Assembly (NCBI GenBank): GCA_913052575.1
Contig: CAJXFK010000004.1
Span: 1-63,011, forward strand
DNA: 63,011 bases
Reading direction: 5' to 3'
DNA from: an uncultured Planctomycetaceae bacterium
Lineage (GTDB): Bacteria; Planctomycetota; Planctomycetia; Pirellulales; UBA1268
Shown piece by piece: positions 1 through 8,406 of this stretch. The position numbers and the translations under genes were made by a program. How positions within the stretch are numbered: the stretch's first letter is position 1; the number at the start of each line of letters is the position of its first letter. Under the pieces are notes generated by a model. It was not told the DNA's origin. It saw only the letters and a program-made list of their open reading frames with translations, and ran no database searches.

Positions 1-30
1 ATTGTGAGTCTGGCAAGTGAGGTAATTTGA
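1..30 (+). CDS. rplN: 50S ribosomal protein L14, C-terminal end (partial)
   Basis: The first 30 bases read in frame as IVSLASEVI followed by TGA, which matches the usual C-terminus of L14 (ISLAPEVL-like). Its place directly before rplX is the standard spc order. The stop TGA (28-30) shares its last base with the ATG of rplX (30-32), so the two genes are probably translationally coupled. Only nine residues are visible, so the call rests on that ending and on synteny. Confidence 0.8.
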   Translation: MVSLASEVI

Positions 31-362
31 TGTTGATTCGTACAGGTGACACAGTCGAGGTTCGGTCGGGTAACTCGCGAGGTACCCGTGCCCGTGTCCT
101 TTCGGTTGATTCTGCTAGCGGCAAACTTGTCGTAGAGGGAGTGAATCGGGTCTATCGCCATATAAAAAGAAGTCAGAAGAACCCTCAAGGGGGACGGCTC
201 AGCAAAGAGATGCCAATCAGTGCATCAAATGTTTTGTTCTTCTGTTCGGCTTGCGGGAAGGCGTCGCGGCTTGGTGTTACTTTGGCTGATGGGTCAAAAA
301 AACGGGTTTGCCGGAAGTGTGGTAGTGAGCAGGGCGAGATTGGCCGGACAAAGAACGGGTGA
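30..362 (+). CDS. rplX: 50S ribosomal protein L24
   Basis: L24 is an assembly-initiating protein of the large subunit that binds 23S rRNA. The 110-residue product begins with a KOW motif (IRTGDTVEVRSGNSRGTRA) and ends with a four-cysteine zinc-ribbon-like segment (CSACG near residue 73 and CRKCG near residue 94), so it is probably a metal-binding form of L24. I chose ATG 30 over the in-frame TTG at 27 because GAGG at 19-22 is correctly spaced and the ATG overlaps the rplN stop. The 110-base gap before rplE (363-472) holds no gene; it is strikingly G/T-rich. Confidence 0.95.
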   Translation: MLIRTGDTVEVRSGNSRGTRARVLSVDSASGKLVVEGVNRVYRHIKRSQKNPQGGRLSKEMPISASNVLFFCSACGKASRLGVTLADGSKKRVCRKCGSEQGEIGRTKNG

Positions 363-472
363 ATGGAGTTGGCTGCACGTTGTGGTTAGTTGGGTAGTGT
401 TTCGGTTGGTGACGTATACGGTTCGGTAAGGTCGGCGGGTTTACGGATACGGTTGTATTAAGGAAGTTGGAA

Positions 473-1093
473 ATGGCAAAAAAGTCAAAAGCTGTAAAAG
501 TTTCGAGTAGTGAGTCTGAGTCGGGAACACCGAGACTCCAGGAGCTCTATAGCAATACGGTTCGTCCAGCACTCGCAGAAGAACTTTCCAGAAAGAATCC
601 TCATTCGATTCCACGGCTTGAGAAGATTGTGGTCAATATGGGTGTTGGAACCGCTGTCACGGAGAAAAAACATCTCGAAGAAGCAATGGCTGCACTCGGC
701 CAGATCGCGGGCCAAAAGCCTGTTGCAACGTTGTCTCGGAAGGCTGTTTCCGGATTCAAACTGCGAGAAGATCTGCCGATCGGCTGCAAAGTAACGCTGA
801 GAGGTCGCAGAATGTATGAGTTCCTCGACCGTCTCATTTCGATGGCTCTTCCCAGAGTGAGAGATTTTCGGGGCTTGTCAGAGACTGCGTTTGATGGCTG
901 TGGGAATTACAGCCTTGGTCTGTCTGAGCAGATGGTTTTTCCAGAGATTAACCCAGACAAGTTCTCTCGTCAGCAGGGTATGAATATCACCCTCGTGACC
1001 ACGGCACATAGCGATGATGATGCCCGAGTTTTGTTGCGAGCTATGGGTCTCCCAATGAAGAAAACCGAGAAGGAAGGAGGAACTGCGGCGTAG
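473..1093 (+). CDS. rplE: 50S ribosomal protein L5
   Basis: L5 is a 5S rRNA-binding protein of the central protuberance. The 206-residue product carries the family hallmarks IVVNMGVG (near 50), [31 protein letters not shown] and FPEI(N)PDK. An N-terminal extension of about 25 residues is rich in Lys and Ser. ATG 473 is preferred over TTG 467 because AGGAAG at 461-466 lies six bases upstream. The gene sits in standard order between rplX and rpsN. In E. coli the rplX/rplE junction is where S8 represses the operon; whether the long leader here does the same cannot be told from sequence alone. Confidence 0.95.
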   Translation: MAKKSKAVKVSSSESESGTPRLQELYSNTVRPALAEELSRKNPHSIPRLEKIVVNMGVGTAVTEKKHLEEAMAALGQIAGQKPVATLSRKAVSGFKLREDLPIGCKVTLRGRRMYEFLDRLISMALPRVRDFRGLSETAFDGCGNYSLGLSEQMVFPEINPDKFSRQQGMNITLVTTAHSDDDARVLLRAMGLPMKKTEKEGGTAA

Positions 1094-1115
1094 CAGTTCT
1101 GCAAATAACCTCATG

Positions 1116-1138
1116 CCGTCGGCAATAGCTGCTGACGG
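1116..1138 (+). promoter_or_regulatory. Intercistronic hairpin before rpsN
   Basis: CCGTCGGC (1116-1123) pairs with GCTGACGG (1131-1138): eight base pairs with one G-T wobble and a seven-base loop. It ends 12 bases before the rpsN ATG and no U-tract follows, so it is not a terminator. It may stabilise mRNA ends or act in translational control of the rpsN-rpsH part of the operon. Confidence 0.4.
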
Positions 1139-1150
1139 TTGGTAAAGATT

Positions 1151-1336
1151 ATGGCAAGTAAATCCAAAATTGCCGCTGCAAAGCGGCCACCAAAATTTTC
1201 GACCCGAACTATTCGTCGATGCATGCTGTGTGGCAGGCCTCGAGCGGTGTACCGCAAGTTTGGAACCTGTCGCATTTGTTTCCGGAAGTTGGCTGATCAA
1301 GGCAATATTCCGGGTGTTCGTAAGGCCAGTTGGTAG
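1151..1336 (+). CDS. rpsN: 30S ribosomal protein S14, zinc-binding type
   Basis: S14 binds the 3' major domain of 16S rRNA in the head of the small subunit. The 61-residue length and the two CxxC pairs (CMLCGRPR and CRICFRKLA) identify the short zinc-binding (type Z) form. The C-terminus IPGVRKASW is diagnostic. ATG 1151 gives the canonical 61-residue protein; the upstream in-frame TTG at 1139 would add four residues and start inside the hairpin, so it was rejected. rpsH follows after 12 bases. Confidence 0.95.
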   Translation: MASKSKIAAAKRPPKFSTRTIRRCMLCGRPRAVYRKFGTCRICFRKLADQGNIPGVRKASW

Positions 1337-1348
1337 GAACGAAATCAT

Positions 1349-1744
1349 ATGATGACCGACCCGATAGCCGACATGCTCACTCGTATCCGCAACGCCGTTC
1401 GTGTTGAACGGCCAACGGTAGACGTGCCCTTTTCGAAGGTAAAGCGTGGCCTGGCTGATGTACTTAAAAAAGAAGGATTCATTTGGGACTGGCGAGAAGT
1501 CGAGTCTACGCCGGCTCCGGTGCTCCAACTCGAATTAAAATACGGTCCGAATGGTGAGCGGTTAATCCGTCATATTAAGAGGATTAGTACACCAGGACGA
1601 CGTGTCTATAGCCGGTCAGCTCGTCTGCGACCCATCCTTGGCGGGCTTGGTATATCGATCCTCTCAACCTCGAGTGGTGTTGTGAGTGATAGAGAAGCTA
1701 GGCAGCGGAAGCTTGGTGGTGAAGTTTTGTGTGAGCTGTGGTGA
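1349..1744 (+). CDS. rpsH: 30S ribosomal protein S8
   Basis: S8 is a central-domain 16S rRNA binder and, in E. coli, the translational repressor of the spc operon. The 131-residue product starts MMTDPIADMLTRIRNA and contains the conserved C-terminal block GLGISILSTSSGVVSDREAR followed by GGEVLCELW. An AGGA element overlaps the rpsN stop codon (1334-1336), which suggests coupled translation. Start is ATG 1349, with a second ATG directly after it. Confidence 0.96.
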   Translation: MMTDPIADMLTRIRNAVRVERPTVDVPFSKVKRGLADVLKKEGFIWDWREVESTPAPVLQLELKYGPNGERLIRHIKRISTPGRRVYSRSARLRPILGGLGISILSTSSGVVSDREARQRKLGGEVLCELW

Positions 1745-1779
1745 TTTTTAGATAAGCAATTGTCAGTATGTAAAGATCG

Positions 1780-1806
1780 ACTCAGATTGTTTGATTGTGT
1801 CTGAGT
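1780..1806 (+). promoter_or_regulatory. Intercistronic inverted repeat before rplF
   Basis: ACTCAGA (1780-1786) and TCTGAGT (1800-1806) form a perfect seven-base-pair stem with a 13-base loop in the 82-base gap between rpsH and rplF. It ends just before the rplF ribosome binding site (GAGAAAGG, about 1809-1816). No U-tract follows. The role is unknown. Confidence 0.3.
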
Positions 1807-1826
1807 AGAGAGAAAGGTTTTTCAGT

Positions 1827-2372
1827 ATGTCAAGAATAGGTAAAGCACCCGTTGCCATCCCTCAAGGTGTCAATGTGAAGGTTGACAGCCGGCTCGTGTC
1901 GGTTGAAGGCCCGCTTGGCAAGTTGGAACATGAGCATCACCCTGCAGTGAGTGTGGACGTCGACGCTTCTGCTGCACTGGTTCGCGTCTCGAGAGGTGAT
2001 GACGCGAAGCTTTCGAGATCACTGCATGGGCTGACTCGATCGTTGGTAAATAATATGGTTGAGGGCGTGACAAAGGGATATGAGAAGCGGCTTGAGATCG
2101 TTGGAGTGGGCTACTTGGCGGTTTTGCAGAAAGACATACTGCAACTGCGAGTCGGGTTTGCTAACGAGCTCCATGTTCCTGTACCAAAGGGCTTGAACGT
2201 AACGTGTCCTGAACAGACGCACATCAATATCAAAGGCATTGATAAACAATTGGTCGGGCAGTTCGCTGCTGAGGTTCGCTCGCTCCGAAAACCAGAACCA
2301 TACAAGGGAAAAGGTATTCGTTACGAAAACGAACAAGTCCGTCGTAAGGCAGGTAAAGCAGTCACAAAGTAA
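1827..2372 (+). CDS. rplF: 50S ribosomal protein L6
   Basis: L6 binds 23S rRNA near the factor-binding region. The 181-residue product has the classic start [17 protein letters not shown], two repeated L6 domains (about 11-82 and 90-165), and the C-terminal motif [21 protein letters not shown]. Length is normal. GAGAAAGG upstream serves as ribosome binding site. It lies between rpsH and rplR as expected. Confidence 0.97.
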   Translation: MSRIGKAPVAIPQGVNVKVDSRLVSVEGPLGKLEHEHHPAVSVDVDASAALVRVSRGDDAKLSRSLHGLTRSLVNNMVEGVTKGYEKRLEIVGVGYLAVLQKDILQLRVGFANELHVPVPKGLNVTCPEQTHINIKGIDKQLVGQFAAEVRSLRKPEPYKGKGIRYENEQVRRKAGKAVTK

Positions 2373-2421
2373 CGCAAAGGCCAACACTTGCTGGTGGCGT
2401 GCTAATCGAGGAGAAATTAAA

Positions 2422-2790
2422 ATGGATCATGCGAAAGCAATATTGCGACAACGAAATCGTCGTCGTCATCGTGTTCGCAAACCGCTTCGGGGTACATCGG
2501 AGCGGCCAAGGCTAACTGTGCGCAGAAGTCACAAGCACATTTATGCTCAAGTTATTGATGATGCATCTGGCAAAACAGTCGTTGCAGCAGCAACAGTCGA
2601 GCCGCAACTCAAGTCAGAAGTGGCTTTTGGTGGGAATCGCAGTGCTGCTGTTGCTATTGGAAAAGCTGTTGCTGAACGTGCCAAAGCAGTTGGGGTATCA
2701 CGAGTCTGTTTTGATCGTGGCTCTTGTCGGTATCATGGTCGTGTTGCAGCATTAGCCGAGGCTGCACGTGAAGCAGGCCTAGAATTTTAA
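2422..2790 (+). CDS. rplR: 50S ribosomal protein L18
   Basis: L18 binds 5S rRNA with L5 in the central protuberance. The 122-residue product shows [20 protein letters not shown] near the N-terminus and the C-terminal [28 protein letters not shown] block. The open frame extends upstream to 2239 inside rplF, but the true start is ATG 2422, preceded by GAGGAGA (2408-2414), and this gives the normal length. A weak hairpin (2380-2398, one mismatch) lies in the gap after rplF. Confidence 0.96.
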   Translation: MDHAKAILRQRNRRRHRVRKPLRGTSERPRLTVRRSHKHIYAQVIDDASGKTVVAAATVEPQLKSEVAFGGNRSAAVAIGKAVAERAKAVGVSRVCFDRGSCRYHGRVAALAEAAREAGLEF

Positions 2791-2814
2791 GCAAAATTTT
2801 TTCAGGAGATTAGT

Positions 2815-3351
2815 GTGGCAGCAAAGTCATCAGGTGGAAGAGATTCCCGATCAGGTGGAAGAGAGTCTCGAGCAGGCGGCGAATTCACTGAAAGAGTGGT
2901 AAAGGTTCGTCGGTGTGCAACTGTTGTTAAAGGTGGCCGACGGTTTAGCTTTGCTGGCCTGGTGGTTGTTGGTAATGGAAAAGGCAAAGTTGGTTGTGGT
3001 TACGGGAAAGCGAATGAAGTACCGCCTGCGGTTGAAAAAGGAATCAAGGATGGCATGAAAAACTTGGTGGAAGTTCGGGTGACATCTGGAACTATCCCGC
3101 ACCGGGTTGAGGGATGTAGCGGAACGTCGAAAGTCATTCTGCTCCCTGCAAGCCCTGGTACAGGCATTATTGCTGGTGCTGCGGTGCGAGCTGTTTGTGA
3201 ATCAGCAGGTATTCAGGATGTGCTCACAAAGACTCACGGCTCCGTGAACCCTCTTAATCTTGTAAAGGCCACCATCGATGGCTTGAAGCAATTGCGTACT
3301 CTTGAAGAAGTCGAGCGGCTGCGTGGGGTTGCTCTCACAGAAAATTCATAA
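2815..3351 (+). CDS. rpsE: 30S ribosomal protein S5
   Basis: S5 contributes to decoding accuracy and mRNA helicase action of the 30S subunit. The 178-residue product has a Gly/Ser/Arg-rich N-terminal extension, then the double-stranded RNA-binding fold ([37 protein letters not shown]) and the C-terminal domain ([35 protein letters not shown]). It starts with GTG 2815 behind CAGGAG. rplO follows after 51 bases; the rpmD (L30) gene usually found here is absent. Confidence 0.96.
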   Translation: MAAKSSGGRDSRSGGRESRAGGEFTERVVKVRRCATVVKGGRRFSFAGLVVVGNGKGKVGCGYGKANEVPPAVEKGIKDGMKNLVEVRVTSGTIPHRVEGCSGTSKVILLPASPGTGIIAGAAVRAVCESAGIQDVLTKTHGSVNPLNLVKATIDGLKQLRTLEEVERLRGVALTENS

Positions 3352-3402
3352 CTCAAATTGTATTAAAACTGTACGGAAAGAATTGATTAATTAGGTGATC
3401 TC

Positions 3403-3912
3403 ATGAGACTCAATGATATTAATAAAGGCGTCCACAAAAATCGCAAACGATCGCGAGTCGGCCGCGGTCCAGGGTCTGGCCATGGAAAGACATCGGGTAG
3501 AGGTCACAAAGGGCAGGGGCAGCTCGCTGGCTGGAGCGCACCCTCGATTTTTGAGGGTGGCAAAAGCCCTATTATTCGTCGAGTTCCAAAGCGTGGGTTT
3601 AATAATCGTCACGGCAGAATTGTGAAAAGCATAAACGTGGCTGATCTCGAGTCAGCATTTGAGTCGGGTGCAACAATTACTCCTGAACTCCTTCGTTCCT
3701 CTGGCGTGGCAAAAGGCATTTGGCACGAACTGAAGGTTTTGGGTGAAGGAAGTCTTTCAAAAAAATTGTCAGTTTCTGCCCATCGCTTCAGTAAGCAGGC
3801 ACGCGAGAAGATCATCGCGGCCGGAGGAAGTGTGAATGAGGTCCCTGGCCCGGCGGCTCTTGTAAAGGGACAGAAAAAAGCTCGTGATACGAAACAATCA
3901 GCATCGCCATAG
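3403..3912 (+). CDS. rplO: 50S ribosomal protein L15
   Basis: L15 is a late-assembly protein of the large subunit. The 169-residue product has the conserved glycine-rich N-terminus (RVGRGPGSGHGKTSGRGHKG), the FEGGKSP motif (typical FEGGQ) and the RVPKRGFNN block. The last 25 residues (GPAALVKGQKKARDTKQSASP) include a basic tail. ATG 3403 has AGGTGA upstream. secY follows after a 169-base gap that appears to hold its own promoter. Confidence 0.95.
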   Translation: MRLNDINKGVHKNRKRSRVGRGPGSGHGKTSGRGHKGQGQLAGWSAPSIFEGGKSPIIRRVPKRGFNNRHGRIVKSINVADLESAFESGATITPELLRSSGVAKGIWHELKVLGEGSLSKKLSVSAHRFSKQAREKIIAAGGSVNEVPGPAALVKGQKKARDTKQSASP

Positions 3913-3985
3913 TGGAGTGGTTCAGGGTAGATTAAGGGCCTGAGGCAGTATGTTGTTGGGCTTGGCAAGATGCATTTTTACATTC

Positions 3986-4014
3986 TTGTCAGTTCATGAA
4001 ACATCCAATATTTT
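3986..4014 (+). promoter_or_regulatory. Candidate sigma-70-type promoter for secY
   Basis: TTGTCA (3986-3991) and TATTTT (4009-4014) are separated by 17 bases. The -35 box matches consensus at five of six positions, the -10 box at four of six. It lies in the 169-base gap between rplO and secY and predicts a leader of about 60 bases. It could add extra expression of secY-adk-map inside the ribosomal cluster. This is a pattern match only. Confidence 0.4.
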
Positions 4015-4081
4015 TTAATGCATTCGGAATGCTGACGGAACAGCGGAAGTTTTTCGGAATACAAGACAGGGAGTCGCTGAA

Positions 4082-5443
4082 GTGTTCGAAAAGATAAGAA
4101 TCATTTTTACGATTCCAGAGCTACGCCAAAAGATCTTATTAACTCTTGGGCTTCTTGCTATCTATCGAGTTGGATGGCAGGTTCCTCTGCCGATTGTTGA
4201 TCCTGCTGCGATGAGGGCTTTTGCAGAAGAATCTGGAGGCATAAGCGATCTTCTAAAGACCGTAGCGGTTTTTTCGGCGAGCCAGCTTTCTCAGGCAACC
4301 ATTTTTGGTCTTGGCATCATGCCATACATTTCGGCTTCAATTATTTTTCAGTTATTAGGCACAGTGTGGCCCCCGCTCGAGAAACTCCAGAAAGAGGGGG
4401 AGGCAGGGCGAAAGAAAATTAACGAATACACAAGGTATGCAACTGTCGGTATCTGCATTTTGCAAAGTTGGGCGTACGTTGCTTTCCTGTCGAATACTCG
4501 TATCGGTGAAGCATCTCTTATACAGCCAAGTTTTCTTGTAGAGGGGAGCCTGCCATTTTCTTGGCAGTTGGTTGCAGTGTTAACCATGACGGCTGGCACT
4601 GTTTTTCTCATGTGGCTCGGTGAGCAAATAGATGAATTCGGTATCGGTAATGGAATAAGCCTTCTGATCATGGCGGGAATTCTTGCCGCTATGCCAAGCG
4701 CGCTTGTGTCTCTTGCGGGAGACACAAGTTGGGAACTAGGCGGAGGCGGTGGGAAATTGGGTATCGAGACGATACTTGTCCTGGCCGCCCTCTTTGTTGG
4801 TGTCGTTGCTGGAGTAGTTTTCATGACTCAAGGGCAGAGACGAATTCCGACTCAGAGCGCAAAACACGTCCGGGGAAGAAGGGTGTACGGCGGCACTCGC
4901 CAATACCTTCCACTTCGTGTGAATCAGGCAGGAGTTATGCCCATTATCTTTGCGAGTTCGCTCCTGCTGTTTCCGCAGATGTTCTTTCAGTATCTGAGTA
5001 GTGCGTATCCTGGGAATACGGTGCTTGCGGCGCTTCACGACTCATTTACGCGAGGTCAATCGTATCTTTACAACATTTGCTACATAGCACTTATTTATTT
5101 CTTTTGTTACTTCTGGACGGCAATTACATTTAATCCAAAAGAGATGGCTGACAATCTGAAGAACTTCGGATCATTTATTCCTGGTTACAGGCCCGGAAAG
5201 AGAACTGCTGACTATTTAGAGCGGGTCATGGAGCGAATTACATATGTTGGAGCAGGATTTTTAGCTCTTGTTGCAGTAATTCCAACAATCGTGAGTGGAG
5301 CACTCGGTATCCCTGCCCAGATTGCAAGTTTCTATGGAGGGACGGGTTTATTGATCGCAGTAAGCGTGGCATTTGATTTGGTTCAAAAGATCGATAGTCA
5401 CCTTGTGATGCGGAATTACACAGGCCTTTTAGAAAAGTCGTAG
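4082..5443 (+). CDS. secY: Protein translocase subunit SecY
   Basis: SecY is the channel of the Sec translocon in the inner membrane and works with SecE, SecG and SecA, and with YajC and SecDF encoded at 35082-38420. The 453-residue product has about ten hydrophobic segments and the family motifs ITASIIFQ-like (YISASIIFQLL), the EFGIGNGISLLI block, and the C-terminal NPKEMADNLKNFGSFIPGYRPG. Start is GTG 4082 with AGGGAG (4068-4073) eight bases upstream. Length is normal. It keeps the standard place between rplO and adk. Confidence 0.96.
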   Translation: MFEKIRIIFTIPELRQKILLTLGLLAIYRVGWQVPLPIVDPAAMRAFAEESGGISDLLKTVAVFSASQLSQATIFGLGIMPYISASIIFQLLGTVWPPLEKLQKEGEAGRKKINEYTRYATVGICILQSWAYVAFLSNTRIGEASLIQPSFLVEGSLPFSWQLVAVLTMTAGTVFLMWLGEQIDEFGIGNGISLLIMAGILAAMPSALVSLAGDTSWELGGGGGKLGIETILVLAALFVGVVAGVVFMTQGQRRIPTQSAKHVRGRRVYGGTRQYLPLRVNQAGVMPIIFASSLLLFPQMFFQYLSSAYPGNTVLAALHDSFTRGQSYLYNICYIALIYFFCYFWTAITFNPKEMADNLKNFGSFIPGYRPGKRTADYLERVMERITYVGAGFLALVAVIPTIVSGALGIPAQIASFYGGTGLLIAVSVAFDLVQKIDSHLVMRNYTGLLEKS

Positions 5444-5541
5444 TTTCCATAGCCATTTTTGTAATGTTCATCTTTTTTGTTTGAGCTTTTTGACGTTGGC
5501 TTCATGCCTCTCTCAGTTTCATTCCTTGGTCTTTTAGTCCT

Positions 5542-6111
5542 ATGCGGATAATCCTGATTGGACCACCGGGAGCAGGTAAAGGGACGCAATGTCAGCGACT
5601 TGTGAATTTCCTTCGAGTGCCGCACCTTTCGACTGGAGAGATGTTACGTGATGCAATTGCCCGTAATACGGCGGAGGGGAAAGAAGCCTCCTCATTCATG
5701 AAAAACGGTCAGCTTGTTCCTGATCAACTCGTGCTTGGCTTAGTCACACGGCGTTTAAAGGATCAGGACTGCCGGAAAGGCTGTCTTCTTGATGGATTTC
5801 CGAGAACCATAAATCAGGCAGAAATGCTCGATGATCTCCTAGAGCGGCAGGCTATGAGTGTAGATGGGGTTATTGAGCTAGCCGTTCCACAAGAAGAACT
5901 TGTTCGTCGCATGCTTGCTCGAAAGCGTGAGGACGATAGTCCTGAAGTGTTTGCCCAGCGAATCGAAAGCTTTAGGAAACAAACTGCACCACTGCTAGAA
6001 TATTATGAATTGAAGGGAAAATTGGAGCGCGTGAATGGTATGGGTTCCGCTGATGATATCTTTGATCGAGTTCGGCAGGCGATCCGTGCATTTAGACGCG
6101 CAAAACGCTAG
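5542..6111 (+). CDS. adk: Adenylate kinase (short-LID type)
   Basis: Adenylate kinase interconverts ATP, AMP and ADP in the cytosol. The 189-residue product begins with a P-loop (GPPGAGKGTQ, residues 8-17) and contains LSTGEMLRDAI and DGFPRTINQAE, the AMP-binding motifs. The LID insertion is short: between VRRMLARKREDD and PEVFAQRIESF there is no zinc-type LID domain, so this is the short form. No clear Shine-Dalgarno sequence precedes ATG 5542, unlike its neighbours. The order secY-adk-map is standard. Confidence 0.95.
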   Translation: MRIILIGPPGAGKGTQCQRLVNFLRVPHLSTGEMLRDAIARNTAEGKEASSFMKNGQLVPDQLVLGLVTRRLKDQDCRKGCLLDGFPRTINQAEMLDDLLERQAMSVDGVIELAVPQEELVRRMLARKREDDSPEVFAQRIESFRKQTAPLLEYYELKGKLERVNGMGSADDIFDRVRQAIRAFRRAKR

Positions 6112-6226
6112 AACAGGTTTTCTCCAGACATCATGATTGGAAGTGCTGTGGATATGCTGTGAGAAAAGGTGTTGGCGGAGTTATTGTCTGTTTGTCTATG
6201 GGTGGTTGTGAAGAGGAAGCACTGAC

Positions 6227-7048
6227 ATGCTGAAGCTAAAATCGAGTCGAGAAATTGAGGCCATGCGAAATGCCGGTCTTGTTGTTTGGGAGGCCCATCA
6301 AATCGCGAAGCGTCTCGTTCGTCCTGGAGCTACGACTGGTGAGATTGATCAAGCTGTTGAACAATTTTTCCATAAGAAAAATGTAGTCCCTCTCTTTAAG
6401 GGTGTTCCCGGTCGAGTGCCTTTTCCCGCAGTTTGCTGCATCTCTGTAAATGACGAAGTCGTTCACGGTATTCCGGGTTCACGGAAGTTGCAGGAGGGTG
6501 ATATCATCAGCATCGATACAGGCTGCAAACTTAAAGGGTGGTGTGGTGATTGCGCCTATACCCATGCCGTCGGTCAAGTGACGGATGAAGTGCAGAAACT
6601 TCTAGACTGTACATCAGGTGTTCTTCAGCTAGCAATTAAACTCATGGGATCGAGGAGCCGCTGGGGAGATGTTGCATCAGAGATGGCCACCTTTGTTCGG
6701 GACTATGGGTTCTCCGTTGTTGAGAATTTTGTGGGGCATGGGATTGGCAAGAGCATGCATGAGGACCCTCAGGTACCAAACTTCTGCTCGCCCTCATTTC
6801 GTCGCAAGCATGATTTTGACTTAGAGCCAGGCCTCGTTATCGCGGTCGAGCCAATGGTGAACATAGGGACGAAAAAAGTCCACGTATTGCCAGATTTTTG
6901 GACCCAATCAACCAATGACGGTAGCTACAGTGCCCATTTCGAGCACACTATAGCCATGACGGAGGATGGGCCACTGGCGCTTACCGCAGCCCCTCAGTCT
7001 GATGAGGAAAAAAAGATGACTGGCGTTGTGACGACAACCGAAGGATGA
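6227..7048 (+). CDS. map: Methionine aminopeptidase, type I
   Basis: This enzyme removes the initiator methionine from new proteins. The 273-residue product has the type I fold with the five metal ligands visible: the two Asp of ISIDTGCKLKGWCGDCAYTH, His in GHGIGKSMHED, Glu in AVEPMVNIG and Glu in HFEHTIAM. A short C-terminal tail of about 25 residues follows the fold. GAGGAAG upstream of ATG 6227 is the ribosome binding site. infA, which often follows map, is not present in the 173-base gap before rpmJ. Confidence 0.95.
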   Translation: MLKLKSSREIEAMRNAGLVVWEAHQIAKRLVRPGATTGEIDQAVEQFFHKKNVVPLFKGVPGRVPFPAVCCISVNDEVVHGIPGSRKLQEGDIISIDTGCKLKGWCGDCAYTHAVGQVTDEVQKLLDCTSGVLQLAIKLMGSRSRWGDVASEMATFVRDYGFSVVENFVGHGIGKSMHEDPQVPNFCSPSFRRKHDFDLEPGLVIAVEPMVNIGTKKVHVLPDFWTQSTNDGSYSAHFEHTIAMTEDGPLALTAAPQSDEEKKMTGVVTTTEG

Positions 7049-7221
7049 CAAGCAGGGTCTAATCATGCCGCTTGACTGCTTGGAATTCGCTCGATAGCCG
7101 GAAATCTGTGTGCCTACTTGTGAAGCCCCGTTGCCGGTGGCTATACTTCGTAGCTTCGATTTGTCCAGATGGATTGTATTACTATTGCTGTGAGGTATGG
7201 CGCTACTGCGTCATGATTTCA

Positions 7222-7335
7222 ATGAAAGTGCGTGCCAGCGTCAAAAGGATTTGCGATAAATGCAAGATTGTCCGCCGTCGCGGAGTGGTCTTCGTTTTAT
7301 GCGATAATCCCCGGCATAAACAACGGCAAGGCTAG
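7222..7335 (+). CDS. rpmJ: 50S ribosomal protein L36
   Basis: L36 is a small zinc-binding protein of the large subunit. The 37-residue product begins [15 protein letters not shown] and has the zinc ligands Cys11, Cys14, Cys27 and His32. ATG 7222 gives the canonical length. An open frame reaches back to 7072, but that N-terminal part looks like no ribosomal protein and was not accepted. An ATG at 7213 (MISMKVRA) is a less likely alternative. The gene keeps its usual place before rpsM. Confidence 0.93.
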   Translation: MKVRASVKRICDKCKIVRRRGVVFVLCDNPRHKQRQG

Positions 7336-7500
7336 TAAGCGATTGTGGAGAGTTCCCACGTCTGGTGAATTGAGTGTTTGAGTCAAAGTAATGATTGTTA
7401 GTATTTCGGTGATTGACCATCCCCAGAATGCCCTTTTACTGCAGGCTTGATACACGGTGTACCACAAATAGATTTGATTCGTTCCTGAAAGCATCCATTT

Positions 7501-7884
7501 ATGCCACGTTTGCTCGGTGTTGACATACCTTCCGACAAAAAGACTGTTTACTCACTCCAGTACCTCTACGGCGTGGGGCCTCGTGTTGCGAGAGAACTCT
7601 GTCGTAAGGCAGGGGTGAGCCCTGAATCTCAGGCTAGGGAACTCCATGAAGACGAGTTAGCGCGTATGGCTTCTCTGCTCGATAAAGATTACGTCGTTGA
7701 AGGGCAATTACGAAGACAGGTTGCACAGGGTGTTTCTCGACTGAAAGACATTGGTTGTTATCGTGGGCTTCGTCATAGACGTGGCTTGCCAGTTCGTGGT
7801 CAGCGCACACGAACAAATGCAAGAACTCGTAAAGGTCCTAAGAAAACGGTTGCTGGCAAGAAGGGCGTAAAGGATTTGAAGTAG
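7501..7884 (+). CDS. rpsM: 30S ribosomal protein S13
   Basis: S13 sits in the head of the 30S subunit and contacts the P-site tRNA and the 50S subunit. The 127-residue product has LLGVDIPSDKKTVYSLQYLYG at the N-terminus, a helix-hairpin-helix region (GVGPRVARELCRKAG), and the basic C-terminus GLRHRRGLPVRGQRTRTNAR. Length is normal. The 165-base gap after rpmJ is longer than usual and contains a weak promoter-like pair (TTGATA 7447-7452, TAGATT 7469-7474, 16-base spacer), so independent expression is possible. Confidence 0.96.
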   Translation: MPRLLGVDIPSDKKTVYSLQYLYGVGPRVARELCRKAGVSPESQARELHEDELARMASLLDKDYVVEGQLRRQVAQGVSRLKDIGCYRGLRHRRGLPVRGQRTRTNARTRKGPKKTVAGKKGVKDLK

Positions 7885-7975
7885 TTTGCATCTTTTTGAA
7901 GATGTCGTGCTACAGACGAATCGTGAGAACGAGTGGAATCAGAACAACAGAATTTGACAGGAAGGAAATGGTAAG

Positions 7976-7994
7976 CCTGATCGGGTGAATCAGG
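7976..7994 (+). promoter_or_regulatory. Hairpin overlapping the rpsK ribosome binding site
   Basis: CCTGAT (7976-7981) pairs perfectly with ATCAGG (7989-7994) around a seven-base loop. The AGG of the likely Shine-Dalgarno AGGA (7992-7995) lies in the 3' arm, 11 bases before the rpsK ATG (8006). A second six-pair hairpin, CATCTT/AAGATG, is at 7889-7904 in the same gap. These could limit rpsK translation until opened by a passing ribosome or a bound protein. Confidence 0.35.
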
Positions 7995-8005
7995 ACGACT
8001 GAATA

Positions 8006-8383
8006 ATGGCCAAGACTGCAAAAACAAAAAAGAAAAGCGTTTCGTCAGGAATTGCCTTCATTGACGCAACTTTTAATAACACGACGGTCACGATCACTGA
8101 CCAGCGAGGCGATACGCTTTGTTGGGCTAGTGGAGGAACATGTGGTTTCAAGGGTAGCCGTAAAGGCACGCCGTTCGCGGGTCAGATGGCTGCTCAACAG
8201 GCAGCAGAAAAAGCAGCAAAGTTTGGTGTGAAAGATCTTGAAGTCCGCGTAAAGGGGCCAGGCAGCGGTCGCGAAAGTGCGATTACTGCTTTTCAGGCTG
8301 CGGGCATGAATGTGAAGAGTATTGAAGACATTACTCCGCTGCCTCATAACGGTTGTCGCCCCCCAAAGAAGCGACGTGTTTAA
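8006..8383 (+). CDS. rpsK: 30S ribosomal protein S11
   Basis: S11 lies on the platform of the 30S subunit near the mRNA exit. The 125-residue product has the family motifs [54 protein letters not shown], and the C-terminal [20 protein letters not shown]. Length is normal. rpoA follows directly; the rpsD gene found between rpsK and rpoA in many bacteria is absent. Confidence 0.97.
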   Translation: MAKTAKTKKKSVSSGIAFIDATFNNTTVTITDQRGDTLCWASGGTCGFKGSRKGTPFAGQMAAQQAAEKAAKFGVKDLEVRVKGPGSGRESAITAFQAAGMNVKSIEDITPLPHNGCRPPKKRRV

Positions 8384-8406
8384 CAGCGAAATTAACTTTG
8401 ATGGAC

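Noticed and set aside
878..1528. 216-residue frame on the minus strand across rplE-rpsN-rpsH
   Set aside because: Antisense shadow of three certain ribosomal genes; no recognisable protein.
2239..2421. Upstream extension of the L18 frame
   Set aside because: It overlaps the end of rplF by 134 bases and the usual L18 start with GAGGAGA lies at 2422.
7072..7221. Extended N-terminus of L36, possible infA remnant
   Set aside because: The encoded sequence has no IF1 or ribosomal protein features; canonical 37-residue L36 starts at 7222.
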